Source: Blautia obeum ATCC 29174
Lineage (GTDB): Bacteria > Bacillota > Clostridia > Lachnospirales > Lachnospiraceae
NCBI RefSeq assembly: GCF_025147765.1
Contig: NZ_CP102265.1
Location: 718,501-782,500, forward strand
Direction of reading: 5' to 3'
Length of the DNA stretch: 64,000 nucleotides
A model generated the notes under the pieces. The model was not told the origin of the DNA. It searched no databases and saw only the letters and a list, made by a program, of their open reading frames with translations. Within the stretch, counting starts at the first letter, position 1; every line of letters begins with the position of its first letter. Made by a program: the position numbers and the translations under genes. Shown one piece after another: positions 29,348 to 38,249 of this stretch.

Positions 29348-29375
29348 TTTACAGTTTTACTGGTTATGTTATAAT
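29348..29375 (+). promoter_or_regulatory. Promoter for clpX
   Basis: TTTACA and TATAAT are 16 bases apart just after htrA, leaving a leader of about 88 nt before clpX. Confidence 0.65.
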
Positions 29376-29469
29376 GAACGCATAGATTCGAAGATGCAGA
29401 ATGCACTTTTGATCTGTGCGTTCTTTATATGAGACAGATAACAACTATGCAGAAGGAGTTTACAGATAT

Positions 29470-30900
29470 ATGGCAGATAAATACGAGGATGAGATTTTAG
29501 AGGGAGAGGTCAGCGATGACGATGATCAGGAAGAAAACAAGAAAGAACCTGAGAAGTACTGTACGCTCTGTCATCGGGCAGAGAGTCAGGTTGGTAAGAT
29601 GATCGATCTTCCTAATAATATACATATATGTCCGGACTGTATGCAGAGAAGCTTTGACAGTATGAATCAGCAGATGCAGACAGGAAATTTTAATTATGGT
29701 GATCTGCTCAATATGCCAAATGTCAGCATGATCGATCTAAGCAGTTTCCAGAATCAGATGGGACAGCAGAAGAAACCCAAAAAGAAAAAAGCAGAAAAGA
29801 AAGAACCAGTCCTGGATCTCAAGAAGATTCCGGCACCGCATAAGATTAAGGCTACCCTGGATGAATATGTGATCGGTCAGGAATATGCCAAGAAGGTAAT
29901 GTCCGTTGCCGTTTACAATCATTATAAACGTGTAGCAACAGATACCATGGATGAGATCGCAATTGAAAAATCCAATATGCTGATGATCGGACCTACTGGA
30001 TGCGGAAAGACCTATCTGGTCAAAACACTGGCCAAACTGCTTGATGTTCCGCTGGCGATTGCCGATGCGACTTCTCTTACAGAAGCAGGATATATTGGTG
30101 ATGATATTGAAAGTGTTGTTTCCAAATTGCTTGCAGCGGCTGATAATGATGTGGAGAAGGCTGAGCATGGAATCATCTTTATTGATGAGATTGACAAGAT
30201 CGCAAAGAAGAAAAATACCAATCAGCGAGATGTCAGCGGAGAAGCTGTACAGCAGGGTATGCTGAAACTTCTGGAAGGAGCAGATGTGGAAGTGCCGATC
30301 GGAGCCAACAGCAAGAATGCAATGGTTCCATTGACAACGGTAAATACAAGAAATATTCTGTTTATCTGTGGAGGCGCTTTCCCGGATCTGGAAAATATCA
30401 TTAAAGAACGTCTGAATAAGCAGGCGTCTATTGGATTTTATGCAGATCTGAAAGACAAGTATGATGACGATCCACATATTCTGGAGAAGGTGACGGTGGA
30501 AGATCTTCGAAGTTTTGGTATGATTCCGGAGTTTATCGGACGTCTGCCGATCATATTTACCATGAATGGGCTTACAGAGGATATGATGGTACAGATCTTA
30601 AGCGAGCCACGCAATGCGATCCTGAAACAATATCAGAAGCTTCTGGCACTGGACGAGGTAAAACTGGAATTTGAAGAGGGAGCACTGCATGCTATTGCAG
30701 CCAAAGCAATGGAAAAACACACAGGAGCCAGAGCTCTTCGGGCAATTCTGGAAGAATATATGCTGGATATTATGTATGAGATTCCGAAAGATGATAATAT
30801 CGGTCAGGTTACGATCACAAGAGAATATATAGAAGGCAATGGTGGCCCGAAGATTCTTCTCAGAGGACAGGAAGTTCCGCTGCTGGAAGGAAATCACTAA
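29470..30900 (+). CDS. clpX: ClpX, ATP-dependent unfoldase of the Clp protease
   Basis: A 476-aa AAA+ protein. It has an N-terminal four-cysteine zinc finger (CTLC ... CPDC, about 31-62), Walker A GPTGCGKT, Walker B IIFIDEIDKI, the box RDVSGEAVQQGMLKLLEG, pore loop GYIG, an IGF loop (QASIGFYADL) for docking on ClpP, and the sensor-2 segment ARALRAI. The start is the ATG with AGAAGGAG about 10 bases upstream rather than a GTG 54 bases earlier. The zinc finger and pore loop differ from the usual ClpX (RCSFC; GYVG), so it may be a second ClpX. No clpP or tig lies next to it. Confidence 0.88.
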   Translation: MADKYEDEILEGEVSDDDDQEENKKEPEKYCTLCHRAESQVGKMIDLPNNIHICPDCMQRSFDSMNQQMQTGNFNYGDLLNMPNVSMIDLSSFQNQMGQQKKPKKKKAEKKEPVLDLKKIPAPHKIKATLDEYVIGQEYAKKVMSVAVYNHYKRVATDTMDEIAIEKSNMLMIGPTGCGKTYLVKTLAKLLDVPLAIADATSLTEAGYIGDDIESVVSKLLAAADNDVEKAEHGIIFIDEIDKIAKKKNTNQRDVSGEAVQQGMLKLLEGADVEVPIGANSKNAMVPLTTVNTRNILFICGGAFPDLENIIKERLNKQASIGFYADLKDKYDDDPHILEKVTVEDLRSFGMIPEFIGRLPIIFTMNGLTEDMMVQILSEPRNAILKQYQKLLALDEVKLEFEEGALHAIAAKAMEKHTGARALRAILEEYMLDIMYEIPKDDNIGQVTITREYIEGNGGPKILLRGQEVPLLEGNH

Positions 30901-30952
30901 ATACAGAGTATATATAACATGGCTTTTTATAAAGAAAGAGAGGTAACTTATC

Positions 30953-31555
30953 ATGGCAAAAGATTTTTTTGGAAGTCTTGGAGAAACACTTACAAAAACT
31001 GCGAAGGAACTGAGCGGACGTGCAGAGGAGGTTTATGAGACCCAGAGACTTAAAAACAAAATCTCCGGTGAAGAACGACAGATAGAAAAAGCAATGGCCG
31101 ACCTCGGAAGAATCATTTACAAACGTTATAAAAAGGAAATTCCGGTAGATGATGCACAGAAAGCACTTTGCGAACAGATTGACCAGCGCATGGAACAGAT
31201 CGAGAAATATAAAACAGATATATCTGAACTGAAGGTAAAAAATAAACGTTTTTGTCCATCCTGCGGAAGTCCGCTTGCAAAAGATGATGCGTTCTGTTCA
31301 CAGTGTGGCGCAGCATGCCCGACTGTTGAACCGGAAGAAGATGCCGGAGATGATGTGATCGAGGGAACAGCAGAAGAAGTTGCTGAAGAGACTGCAACAG
31401 AGGAAACAGACGAAACTGTTGAGGAAGCAAATGCAGATACTGCTGAAGATGCGGTAACAACAGAAGAAACAGTAGAGGAAGCTGCTGAGGCAGAGGAAGC
31501 AGCACAGACAGATGCAGAAGAGCAAACGGAAGCAGAGGGCGGAAAAGAAGAATAA
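30953..31555 (+). CDS. Zinc-ribbon protein with acidic C-terminal tail
   Basis: A 200-aa protein of unknown function. Residues 1-95 are helical and probably coiled (KTAKELSGRAEEVYETQRL, then a long charged helix). A double zinc ribbon follows (CPSCGSPL and CSQCGAAC, about 101-122). The last 75 residues are nearly all Glu, Ala and Thr. No signal peptide is seen. It lies 52 bases after clpX with GAGAGG before its ATG and could be cotranscribed. Confidence 0.75.
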   Translation: MAKDFFGSLGETLTKTAKELSGRAEEVYETQRLKNKISGEERQIEKAMADLGRIIYKRYKKEIPVDDAQKALCEQIDQRMEQIEKYKTDISELKVKNKRFCPSCGSPLAKDDAFCSQCGAACPTVEPEEDAGDDVIEGTAEEVAEETATEETDETVEEANADTAEDAVTTEETVEEAAEAEEAAQTDAEEQTEAEGGKEE

Positions 31556-31590
31556 TGTCAGTGAAATAAATGATCTGAACAAATAAAAAA

Positions 31591-31646
31591 GAACAGGCTG
31601 AAATGCAACATCATACAGATGCAGCGTTTCAGTCTGTTCCTTTTAT
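31591..31646. terminator. Bidirectional terminator between the zinc-ribbon gene and the flippase-like genes
   Basis: Stem GAACAGGCTGAAATGC pairs with GCGTTTCAGTCTGTTC (about 16 bp with wobbles). The plus strand continues CTTTTA and the minus strand TTTTTTATTTG, so it can stop both converging units. Confidence 0.75.
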
Positions 31647-31694
31647 TTGTGAAAAACTCTGTCTGGATTGTGGATAACTGATGGCGTCTGGCTT

Positions 31695-32033
31695 TTACAA
31701 TGTGTATACAAGGATGCCGGCAATGATGATCAGATTACCGATCAGTTTCCCCTTTGTGATCTTTTCGTTCAGGATGAAACGAGAAAGCAATAATACGAAT
31801 ACATAAGCGGCAGTATCGATCACAGGCCCATAGCGCATGTCTACTTTGGTATAACACCAGGTGTTCAGAAGAAGAATACCGAAGAACATCACATAGGCGA
31901 GGATGACACGCCAGTTGAGATATTCTCTTAAAGGATTGTCATATTTTATATTTGCACTTTGCTTCAGAAGAATCTGGGAGATTGCGGAAAAGAAAGTTCC
32001 TCCCAGCATGATCAGGATAAAAGTTCTATTCAT
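31695..32033 (-). CDS. Half-size EamA/SMR membrane protein (ArnE/ArnF-like), subunit 2
   Basis: A 112-aa membrane protein with four hydrophobic helices (residues 6-24, 42-62, 70-88, 95-111). It matches small multidrug resistance/EamA half-transporters. The upstream gene on the same strand encodes a second such protein and overlaps by 8 bases, so the two probably form a heterodimer. In the L-Ara4N pathway ArnE and ArnF are such a pair and flip the lipid-linked sugar. The divergent ArnC-like gene supports that role; a drug exporter is the alternative. Confidence 0.75.
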   Translation of the reverse strand: MNRTFILIMLGGTFFSAISQILLKQSANIKYDNPLREYLNWRVILAYVMFFGILLLNTWCYTKVDMRYGPVIDTAAYVFVLLLSRFILNEKITKGKLIGNLIIIAGILVYTL

Positions 32034-32376
32034 ATCTCTGCACCGTCCATACTCCGAATAATACGATCAGGATTCCGATGATGTTCTGTACGGAAAGCTG
32101 TTCATGAAAAATTGCGACTGCCCAGATCTGTGACCACAGAAGATAGACACTTTTGTTGGCATAGGCGGTGGACAGTGAGAATTTTTTGATGACCTGTTGC
32201 CAGGCGATCGCGTAGATTCCGCAATTGGCGATCATCAGGAACAGGAATACATATAGAAGCGGGGCATGCAGTCCGTTTTTATTGTACTGGATCGAGGCAA
32301 GTTTTGAAAAAACACTTGTCAGAGAAAACAGCAGAATATTCAGATGGAGCTGCAGATAGTTTCTGAAATTTTTCAT
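32026..32376 (-). CDS. Half-size EamA/SMR membrane protein (ArnE/ArnF-like), subunit 1
   Basis: A 116-aa four-helix membrane protein (helices about 10-26, 38-60, 73-90, 97-113). GGAGG lies 5 bases before the ATG. It is the first gene of a two-gene minus-strand operon and overlaps its partner by 8 bases. It diverges from the ArnC-like glycosyltransferase across a 139-base interval with back-to-back promoters, a common sign of shared control. Confidence 0.75.
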   Translation of the reverse strand: MKNFRNYLQLHLNILLFSLTSVFSKLASIQYNKNGLHAPLLYVFLFLMIANCGIYAIAWQQVIKKFSLSTAYANKSVYLLWSQIWAVAIFHEQLSVQNIIGILIVLFGVWTVQRYE

Positions 32377-32415
32377 AATTCCTCCACAATATTATTTTTT
32401 GACCAATATTTATTA

Positions 32416-32444
32416 ATTTTACACCATATACTAATTGTTTACAA
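32416..32444 (-). promoter_or_regulatory. Promoter for the half-size transporter pair
   Basis: On the minus strand TTGTAA and TAAAAT are exactly 17 bases apart. Its -35 overlaps the -35 of the divergent plus-strand promoter. Confidence 0.6.
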
Positions 32445-32466
32445 TGGATTATGAAAATGATATGAT
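32438..32466 (+). promoter_or_regulatory. Promoter for the ArnC-like operon
   Basis: TTTACA and TATGAT are exactly 17 bases apart, about 50 bases before the ATG. The -35 shares six bases (32439-32444 region) with the opposite promoter. Confidence 0.65.
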
Positions 32467-32515
32467 AAAAAAGAATGCATAAATTTATTGCGTATTTAGA
32501 AAGAAAGGGAAACCT

Positions 32516-33448
32516 ATGAGTTTGTATTCCGTTGTTGTTCCTGTATACAATTCCGAACACACCTTACAGGAACTTTATACACGCCTGGAAAAAGTATTCC
32601 GGGAAGTAATAAAAGAAGAGTTTGAACTGATTCTTGTGGATGACGGTTCCAAAGACCGTTCCTTTGAAGTCATGCAGGAACTTCGTGCAAAGGACAATAG
32701 AGTTCGCATCATACAGATGGCAAGAAATTTTGGACAGCATCCGGCGCTTCTGTGTGGATTTGCACATGTGAAAGGTGATTTTGTTGTAACCATGGATGAT
32801 GACCTGCAGCATCAGCCGGAAGAACTTCCGAAGATGATAAATGTTATGAGAGAACGCGATGATGTTGATGCGATCATTGCGAGCTATGAAGGCAGACAGC
32901 ATGGATTTATCCGCAAACTCGGAACGAAATTTTCTGTGTGGGCAACTTCTAAGATGCTCGGCAAAGACCCGGATCTTCAGATCACCAGTTACCGTCTGAT
33001 CCGTCGCTTCCTTGTAGATGCAATGGTGAAGACAAATACATACCTGCCTCAGATCGGAAACCTTCTGGTGCTGACATCCAACAGAATCATCAACGTACCA
33101 GTACAGCATGCGGCAAGGGTTTATGGAAAGAGCGGCTATTCTTTCAAACGTCTTGTGAAGGATCTGATCTATGATATCACCGCACATACAGCATTTCCGC
33201 TTCTTATGGTGAGAAATATCGGAATTGCCAGTTTTCTGGTGAGCATGGTCATGGCAGTGTATTTTCTTGTGCGTTACTTTGCGTTTGGTGTGTCGGTTGA
33301 AGGCTGGACATCCCTGATGATGGTGATGCTGGCATTTTTTGGACTGATTCTTTTGTCGATTGGGATCATGGGAATCTATCTGATGAATATTCTGAACGAA
33401 GCAAAGAAAATGCCACATTATGTTGTGCGCCGGGAGGACACGGACTGA
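32516..33448 (+). CDS. Undecaprenyl-phosphate glycosyltransferase (ArnC/GtrB/DPM1-like)
   Basis: This membrane-bound GT2 enzyme transfers a sugar from a nucleotide donor to undecaprenyl phosphate, giving a lipid monophosphate sugar for use outside the cell. The N-terminal GT-A domain (YSVVVPVYNSEHTL, ILVDDGSKDRS, metal site TMDDDLQHQPEE) is followed by an amphipathic region and two C-terminal membrane helices (about 232-258 and 264-292), the layout of ArnC and GtrB. It is 310 aa and starts the operon. Its stop overlaps the next ATG by one base. Confidence 0.88.
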   Translation: MSLYSVVVPVYNSEHTLQELYTRLEKVFREVIKEEFELILVDDGSKDRSFEVMQELRAKDNRVRIIQMARNFGQHPALLCGFAHVKGDFVVTMDDDLQHQPEELPKMINVMRERDDVDAIIASYEGRQHGFIRKLGTKFSVWATSKMLGKDPDLQITSYRLIRRFLVDAMVKTNTYLPQIGNLLVLTSNRIINVPVQHAARVYGKSGYSFKRLVKDLIYDITAHTAFPLLMVRNIGIASFLVSMVMAVYFLVRYFAFGVSVEGWTSLMMVMLAFFGLILLSIGIMGIYLMNILNEAKKMPHYVVRREDTD

Positions 33449-34416
33449 TGAAAAAAGAAATCGGAGGCTATTTTGAGCTGGAAGATTTTGGAGGTAAAGA
33501 GTATTATCCGAATCTTTATAAAGTAAATCTGGGAAGAACAGCACTTCGGTGGCTTCTGGAAGGCCGCGGTTATACAAAAATATATCTGCCGGTATTCTTA
33601 TGCGAGTCGGTAACGGAAGCCTGCGAGCAACGTGGAATCCGGATCAGCCGTTATCAGTTGGATGCGGAGTTAAATGTTTTGCTTCCCCGGAAAAAACTGG
33701 GAGAAAGTGAATGTCTGTATCTGGTCAATTATTACGGTCAACTGACAGATGAGAAGATCCTGGCATATCAGAAGATTTTTGGAAATATCATTGTGGATCA
33801 TACGCATGCTTTCTTTCAGAAACCGCTGAAAGGTGTGGATACCCTGTATTCCTGCAGAAAATTCTGGGGAGTCAGTGATGGAGCATATCTTTCCACAGAT
33901 GCAGTGCTTCCGATGGATAAGCCAGTGGATCATTCCAATAAAAGAATGGGACATATCCTTGGGCGGTACGAAGAAAATGCAGGCGTCTACTATCAGGAGA
34001 TGCTTCAGAATGCAGCTCGGTATGAAGGCATGGAGATTCGACGTATGTCCAGGCTGACAGAGAATCTGCTGGGAGCAATCGATTATGAGACGGGAAGACG
34101 TAAGAGAGAGGAAAATTATCGTATACTTTCCGAGGCACTTCCGTCAGAATTTATTTTTACCCGGGTGACACCGGAGGGGCCATTTGTTTATCCGTATTAT
34201 CATAAAGAAGGCCTTAAGTTAAGACGCTGGCTTGCAGAACATAAGATTTTTGTACCGACCTACTGGAAAAACATTCTCGAAGAATGTACAGAGAGCAGTC
34301 TGGAATATCAGTGGGCGGCAGATGTACTGCCTCTGCCATGTGACCAGCGTTATGGAAAAGAAGAAATGCAATATATGGCAGAACGGATCAAAGAATGGGA
34401 GGCAGCCGGAGAATGA
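33448..34416 (+). CDS. Divergent DegT/DnrJ-like PLP-fold protein
   Basis: A 322-aa protein that looks like a shortened fold-type I aminotransferase. It shows VNLGRTALRWLL at the N-terminus, VDHTHAFFQ where the family has its cofactor-binding Asp region, and YSCRKFWGVSDGAYLS where the Schiff-base lysine lies (SxxK in relatives). At about 60 residues shorter than the DegT protein later in the operon, it could be a real aminotransferase, a dehydratase-like relative or a non-catalytic partner. It is translationally coupled to the ArnC-like gene (TGATG) and to the next gene (ATGA overlap). Confidence 0.6.
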   Translation: MKKEIGGYFELEDFGGKEYYPNLYKVNLGRTALRWLLEGRGYTKIYLPVFLCESVTEACEQRGIRISRYQLDAELNVLLPRKKLGESECLYLVNYYGQLTDEKILAYQKIFGNIIVDHTHAFFQKPLKGVDTLYSCRKFWGVSDGAYLSTDAVLPMDKPVDHSNKRMGHILGRYEENAGVYYQEMLQNAARYEGMEIRRMSRLTENLLGAIDYETGRRKREENYRILSEALPSEFIFTRVTPEGPFVYPYYHKEGLKLRRWLAEHKIFVPTYWKNILEECTESSLEYQWAADVLPLPCDQRYGKEEMQYMAERIKEWEAAGE

Positions 34417-35684
34417 AGCACAGATTACTGATACTTGGTACACTGGGCGAATTTGTACAGCTTGTAAAAAAATCAAAAGAACGGGGACATTATACGATCG
34501 TCTGTGATGGTTACCCAGATGGACCGGCAAGACAGTATGCAGATGCATCTTACGTGATTCCTGTTACGGATATTGATGCAGTGGCAGAGCTTTGCCAGAA
34601 AGAAAAGGTTGATGGAATCATAACCTCTTTTTCGGATCTGCTCATGGAATGCATGGTCAAAATTGCAGAGAAAGCGGGATTGCCCTGCTATCTGAAACCG
34701 GAACAGCTTTGCTGGTACAGAGACAAATCAGCCTGTCGGGAACTGCTTTCGAAGCTGGGGCTTCCGACGCCTGGATTTGTGAAAGTACCGGCAGCAGAAC
34801 AGAATGAATATAAACTTGCCGAAATAACAGCAGGGCTTAAATATCCATTGATCAGTAAACCGCTGGATAAATATGGTTCAAGAGGAATTTTCATCATTAA
34901 AGATCAGGAGCAGCTTGCAGGAAGTGTTCGTAAAACCGCAGAGTTTACAGATCTGGATGAAATTCTGATTGAAGAATATAATGATGGATTTGAATTTAAT
35001 ATGATGACCTGGGTTTCTGATGGAGCGGTGAGAGTCATCAGTATTGCAGACAGAGAGAAAACACAGTTTGCGGAAGGAGAGCTTCCGGAGAGCACACGAA
35101 ATGTGTATCCGAGCTGCCTGATCGATAAGGTGGAAGAACCGGCGGTTTCCCTGCTGCAGTCGTATATTGAGTATACCGGACAGAAGGAAGGACCGCTTTC
35201 CATGCAGTTTTTCTGGAAAGCAGGAGAGGGAATCCAGGTCTGTGAGATTGCTGCACGTTTCTTTGGCTATGAGCATGAGCTGACTGATATGGTATATTGC
35301 TTTAACATGGAAGAACTTTTGTTGAATTATGTTTACGATAACGAGTATGTTACAAAGATGTTGGAAGCGCAGGATATCCGTAAACCATTGATGCATGGAG
35401 CTGTTTTGTATTTTCATGGGAGACTGAAACAGATTCAGGAACAACAGGCTGCATATGAACTCGCGGAAGATAAAGCGGTTGTGAAACCGTGGATTTTCTA
35501 TGAGGCAGGAGAAGAAGTTGTGGCGTACGGTCCGAACCCGTATCTTGCACTGTATTATATAGAGGCAGGCAGCCGAGAAGAACTTGATGAGATATCAAGA
35601 GATTTTTTTGAGAAAATGAGTATGACGGATCCGGATGGAGAAGAAATTGTTTTTCAGAATAAGATACCCAAGTATTCTTTATAA
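34413..35684 (+). CDS. ATP-grasp ligase
   Basis: A 423-aa enzyme of the ATP-grasp fold, which activates a carboxylate as an acyl phosphate and joins it to an amine or thiol. An N-terminal Rossmann-like part (KHRLLILGTLGEFVQLV) is followed by the ATP-grasp core (about 110-300): KSACRELLSKLGLPTPGF, YPLISKPLDKYGSRGIF, ILIEEYNDGFEFNMM. The start chosen is the ATG with GGAG 8 bases before it, giving the ATGA overlap with the previous gene. In this setting it could attach an amino acid or another acid to the amino group put on by the neighbouring aminotransferase; the substrate is inference. Confidence 0.8.
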   Translation: MKHRLLILGTLGEFVQLVKKSKERGHYTIVCDGYPDGPARQYADASYVIPVTDIDAVAELCQKEKVDGIITSFSDLLMECMVKIAEKAGLPCYLKPEQLCWYRDKSACRELLSKLGLPTPGFVKVPAAEQNEYKLAEITAGLKYPLISKPLDKYGSRGIFIIKDQEQLAGSVRKTAEFTDLDEILIEEYNDGFEFNMMTWVSDGAVRVISIADREKTQFAEGELPESTRNVYPSCLIDKVEEPAVSLLQSYIEYTGQKEGPLSMQFFWKAGEGIQVCEIAARFFGYEHELTDMVYCFNMEELLLNYVYDNEYVTKMLEAQDIRKPLMHGAVLYFHGRLKQIQEQQAAYELAEDKAVVKPWIFYEAGEEVVAYGPNPYLALYYIEAGSREELDEISRDFFEKMSMTDPDGEEIVFQNKIPKYSL

Positions 35685-35703
35685 AGAAAAGTAGAGGAGT
35701 CAG

Positions 35704-36831
35704 ATGATTTATTTTAACAGACCGGCACTTGTCGGTAATGAATTAAAGTATATTCAGGATGCAGTAGCTCAGGGCATGCTCTGTGGTGATGGAAAATATA
35801 CGAAGCTTTGTTCAGCATGGATGAAAGAACGTTTCCAGGTAAATCAGGTTTTCCTGACAACATCCTGTACGCATGCATTGGAGATGGCGGCATTCCTGAG
35901 TGATATCCAGCCAGGGGATGAGGTCATCATGCCATCGTATACATTTGTTTCCACTGCGGATGCTTTTGTACTTCGAGGTGCAAAGATCGTATTCGTTGAT
36001 ATCCGTCCGGATACGATGAATATAGATGAAAATCTTATCGAAGATGCGATCACAGAGAAGACCAGAGCAATCGTTCCGGTCCATTATGCCGGTGTTGGCT
36101 GTGAGATGAATAAAATTATGGAGATTGCACGCAGACATAACCTGAAAGTTGTTGAGGATGCAGCACAGGGAGTGGATGCTTATTATCATGGAAAGGCACT
36201 TGGTACGATTGGTGACTTTGGCTGTTACAGTTTCCATGAGACAAAAAATTTCACTATGGGTGAAGGTGGTGCTCTGGTATTCCAGAAGAATGAATATCAG
36301 GAAAAAGCTGAGATCCTGCGTGAAAAGGGAACGGACAGAAGTAAATTTTTCCGAGGACAGATTGATAAATATCGATGGATTGATTATGGATCATCCTATC
36401 TTCCGAGCGAGATGAATGCGGCATATCTGTATGCACAGCTGGAAGAGTGTGATAAGATCAACAGGAAACGTCATCAGGTTTATGATGGATATCATGAGAG
36501 ACTGGAAGATCTGGAAAAACAGGGAAAGATTCAGAGACCGGTCGTTCCGGAGGGATGTGTACACAATGCACATATGTATTACATTAAGGTGAAAGATATT
36601 GCTGTACGTACAAGACTGATTGCTTATCTCCGTGAAAATGGAATTGCACCGGCTTTTCATTATGTTCCATTGCATAGTTCTCCGGCAGGTGAGAAGTTTG
36701 GAAGGTTTCATGGAAAAGATGTTTATACAACGAAAGAAAGCGAACGCCTTTTGAGGCTTCCGATGTTCTATGATCTTTCAATGGATGATGTGGATTATAT
36801 TGCGGAAAAGATCAGAGAGTTTGAGTTTTAA
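35704..36831 (+). CDS. DegT/DnrJ/EryC1 sugar aminotransferase (WecE/RffA-like)
   Basis: This PLP enzyme transaminates a nucleotide keto-sugar, most like dTDP-4-amino-4,6-dideoxygalactose transaminase. The 375-aa protein has MIYFNRPALVGNELKYI at the start, SCTHALEMAA, VMPSYTFVST, EDAAQGVDAYY and the Schiff-base lysine in SFHETKNFTMGEGG. Its likely substrate, dTDP-4-keto-6-deoxyglucose, is the product of rfbB in this window, so both pathways could share that intermediate. GAGGAG lies before the ATG, and its stop overlaps the next start. Confidence 0.9.
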   Translation: MIYFNRPALVGNELKYIQDAVAQGMLCGDGKYTKLCSAWMKERFQVNQVFLTTSCTHALEMAAFLSDIQPGDEVIMPSYTFVSTADAFVLRGAKIVFVDIRPDTMNIDENLIEDAITEKTRAIVPVHYAGVGCEMNKIMEIARRHNLKVVEDAAQGVDAYYHGKALGTIGDFGCYSFHETKNFTMGEGGALVFQKNEYQEKAEILREKGTDRSKFFRGQIDKYRWIDYGSSYLPSEMNAAYLYAQLEECDKINRKRHQVYDGYHERLEDLEKQGKIQRPVVPEGCVHNAHMYYIKVKDIAVRTRLIAYLRENGIAPAFHYVPLHSSPAGEKFGRFHGKDVYTTKESERLLRLPMFYDLSMDDVDYIAEKIREFEF

Positions 36832-38249
36832 TGGAGGAAGGTAAGTTGAAACGTAAGAAAATAAGTGCAGAGACAACTGTGGAAATCCTTTTTTTCCTGT
36901 TTCTGCTGGTGTTTTATCTGATGTGGGCACGTGTACAGCCTATGGGTGCCGGGCCGGATGAGCAGATGCGCTATCAGATTGCGGATTATATTTATAAGCA
37001 TGGTTCACTTCCGGTAGGGGATGACCCGTCGGTACGAAATGTTGTATGGGGAATTTCTTATGCATTTTCTCCGATTCTGTCTTATATGATCGCAGCTGTT
37101 TTTATGAAAGCAGTAAGCTTTGTGACGACAGCACCGTTTGCGTTGCTTCTCGCAGCCAGATTTGTAAACATTCTGTTTGGACTTGGAACAGTTTGGCTGG
37201 TACTTGATATGGGAAAACGGTTGTTTGACCGTAGAAAAGCATGGATAGCTGCGGCTTTTGTAGGACTGCTGCCAGGTTCTTTGTTTGTATTCACTTATGT
37301 TAACTGTGATGCACTGGCGGTATTCTCAACGGCAGTGATCGTGTATGCATGGGTGCGGTATCTGGATGAGGGATGGATATACAAAAACTGTGTGATCCTG
37401 GCGTTGGGTGTGGCAGCATGTGCATTGTCCTATTACAATGCGTATGGATTTATTCTCTGCAGCATCTTTTTCTTTGGGATAACTCTGTTTATGGAGGCGA
37501 AAAAGAAAGGAAAGTATACGGATTTTGTGAAAAAGGGACTTCTTGTCTGTGTGATCGTTCTGCTGTTGGCTGCATGGTGGTTCATTCGAAATGCAATTCT
37601 CTATGACGGAGATTTTATTGGTATGAATGCATCAACGATCTGTGCGGAAAAATATGCGAAAAAGAATTACAAGCCATCCAATAGACGTACACCGCAGATG
37701 GCTGGATATTCTTTACTGGATATGTTGAATTACGGTTTCCCGCAGGAAGACGGATTTTCCTGGGTAGAGCTTGTCAGTGGAAGCTTTGTCGGTCGTTTTG
37801 GAAATATGGATGTGTTTATGCCGAAATGGCTGATCAACAATTATCTGGACTTTATTAAAGCGGGATTTCTTCTGATATTCCTGCATCCGGTGAAGACTTT
37901 TGCAATCCGTGTGAAAAAACAGTGGAGTGTAAAGGGGATTTTCAACTGGTGCATGCTGGTTGCGATGATCATTCCGAATATATTGAATGCATATTATTCT
38001 TATGCATCGGATTATCAGCCACAGGGACGTTACAGTCTGCCAATGATCGTGCCGCTTACGTATTTCATGGTAATGGGATATGGAAATCTTTTTGATGTAC
38101 AGATCAAAAAAGAGGGAATTCGAAGGAAAGTTTATGCGGCGATTTGTGTGGCGCTGATCGTGCTGGCAATCTTTGTGTTCTTTGCAGTGATCTGGCCAGA
38201 GTATAAAGATGTGCCATTTAGTATAAGGGCATTTATATATGGAAAATAA
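36831..38249 (+). CDS. Polytopic membrane glycosyltransferase-like protein (GT-C fold, DUF2142-like)
   Basis: A 472-aa integral membrane protein with about 11 hydrophobic helices. The first loop after helix 1 has an acidic motif, MGAGPDEQMRYQIADYI, as in GT-C enzymes that use lipid-phosphate sugar donors (PDE in place of DxD). Helix-rich segments follow to the C-terminus. It is the last gene of the operon and overlaps the aminotransferase stop by one base. By analogy with ArnT it would take the flipped lipid-linked amino sugar and put it on a surface acceptor. The assignment rests on topology, the acidic loop and context. Confidence 0.65.
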   Translation: MEEGKLKRKKISAETTVEILFFLFLLVFYLMWARVQPMGAGPDEQMRYQIADYIYKHGSLPVGDDPSVRNVVWGISYAFSPILSYMIAAVFMKAVSFVTTAPFALLLAARFVNILFGLGTVWLVLDMGKRLFDRRKAWIAAAFVGLLPGSLFVFTYVNCDALAVFSTAVIVYAWVRYLDEGWIYKNCVILALGVAACALSYYNAYGFILCSIFFFGITLFMEAKKKGKYTDFVKKGLLVCVIVLLLAAWWFIRNAILYDGDFIGMNASTICAEKYAKKNYKPSNRRTPQMAGYSLLDMLNYGFPQEDGFSWVELVSGSFVGRFGNMDVFMPKWLINNYLDFIKAGFLLIFLHPVKTFAIRVKKQWSVKGIFNWCMLVAMIIPNILNAYYSYASDYQPQGRYSLPMIVPLTYFMVMGYGNLFDVQIKKEGIRRKVYAAICVALIVLAIFVFFAVIWPEYKDVPFSIRAFIYGK

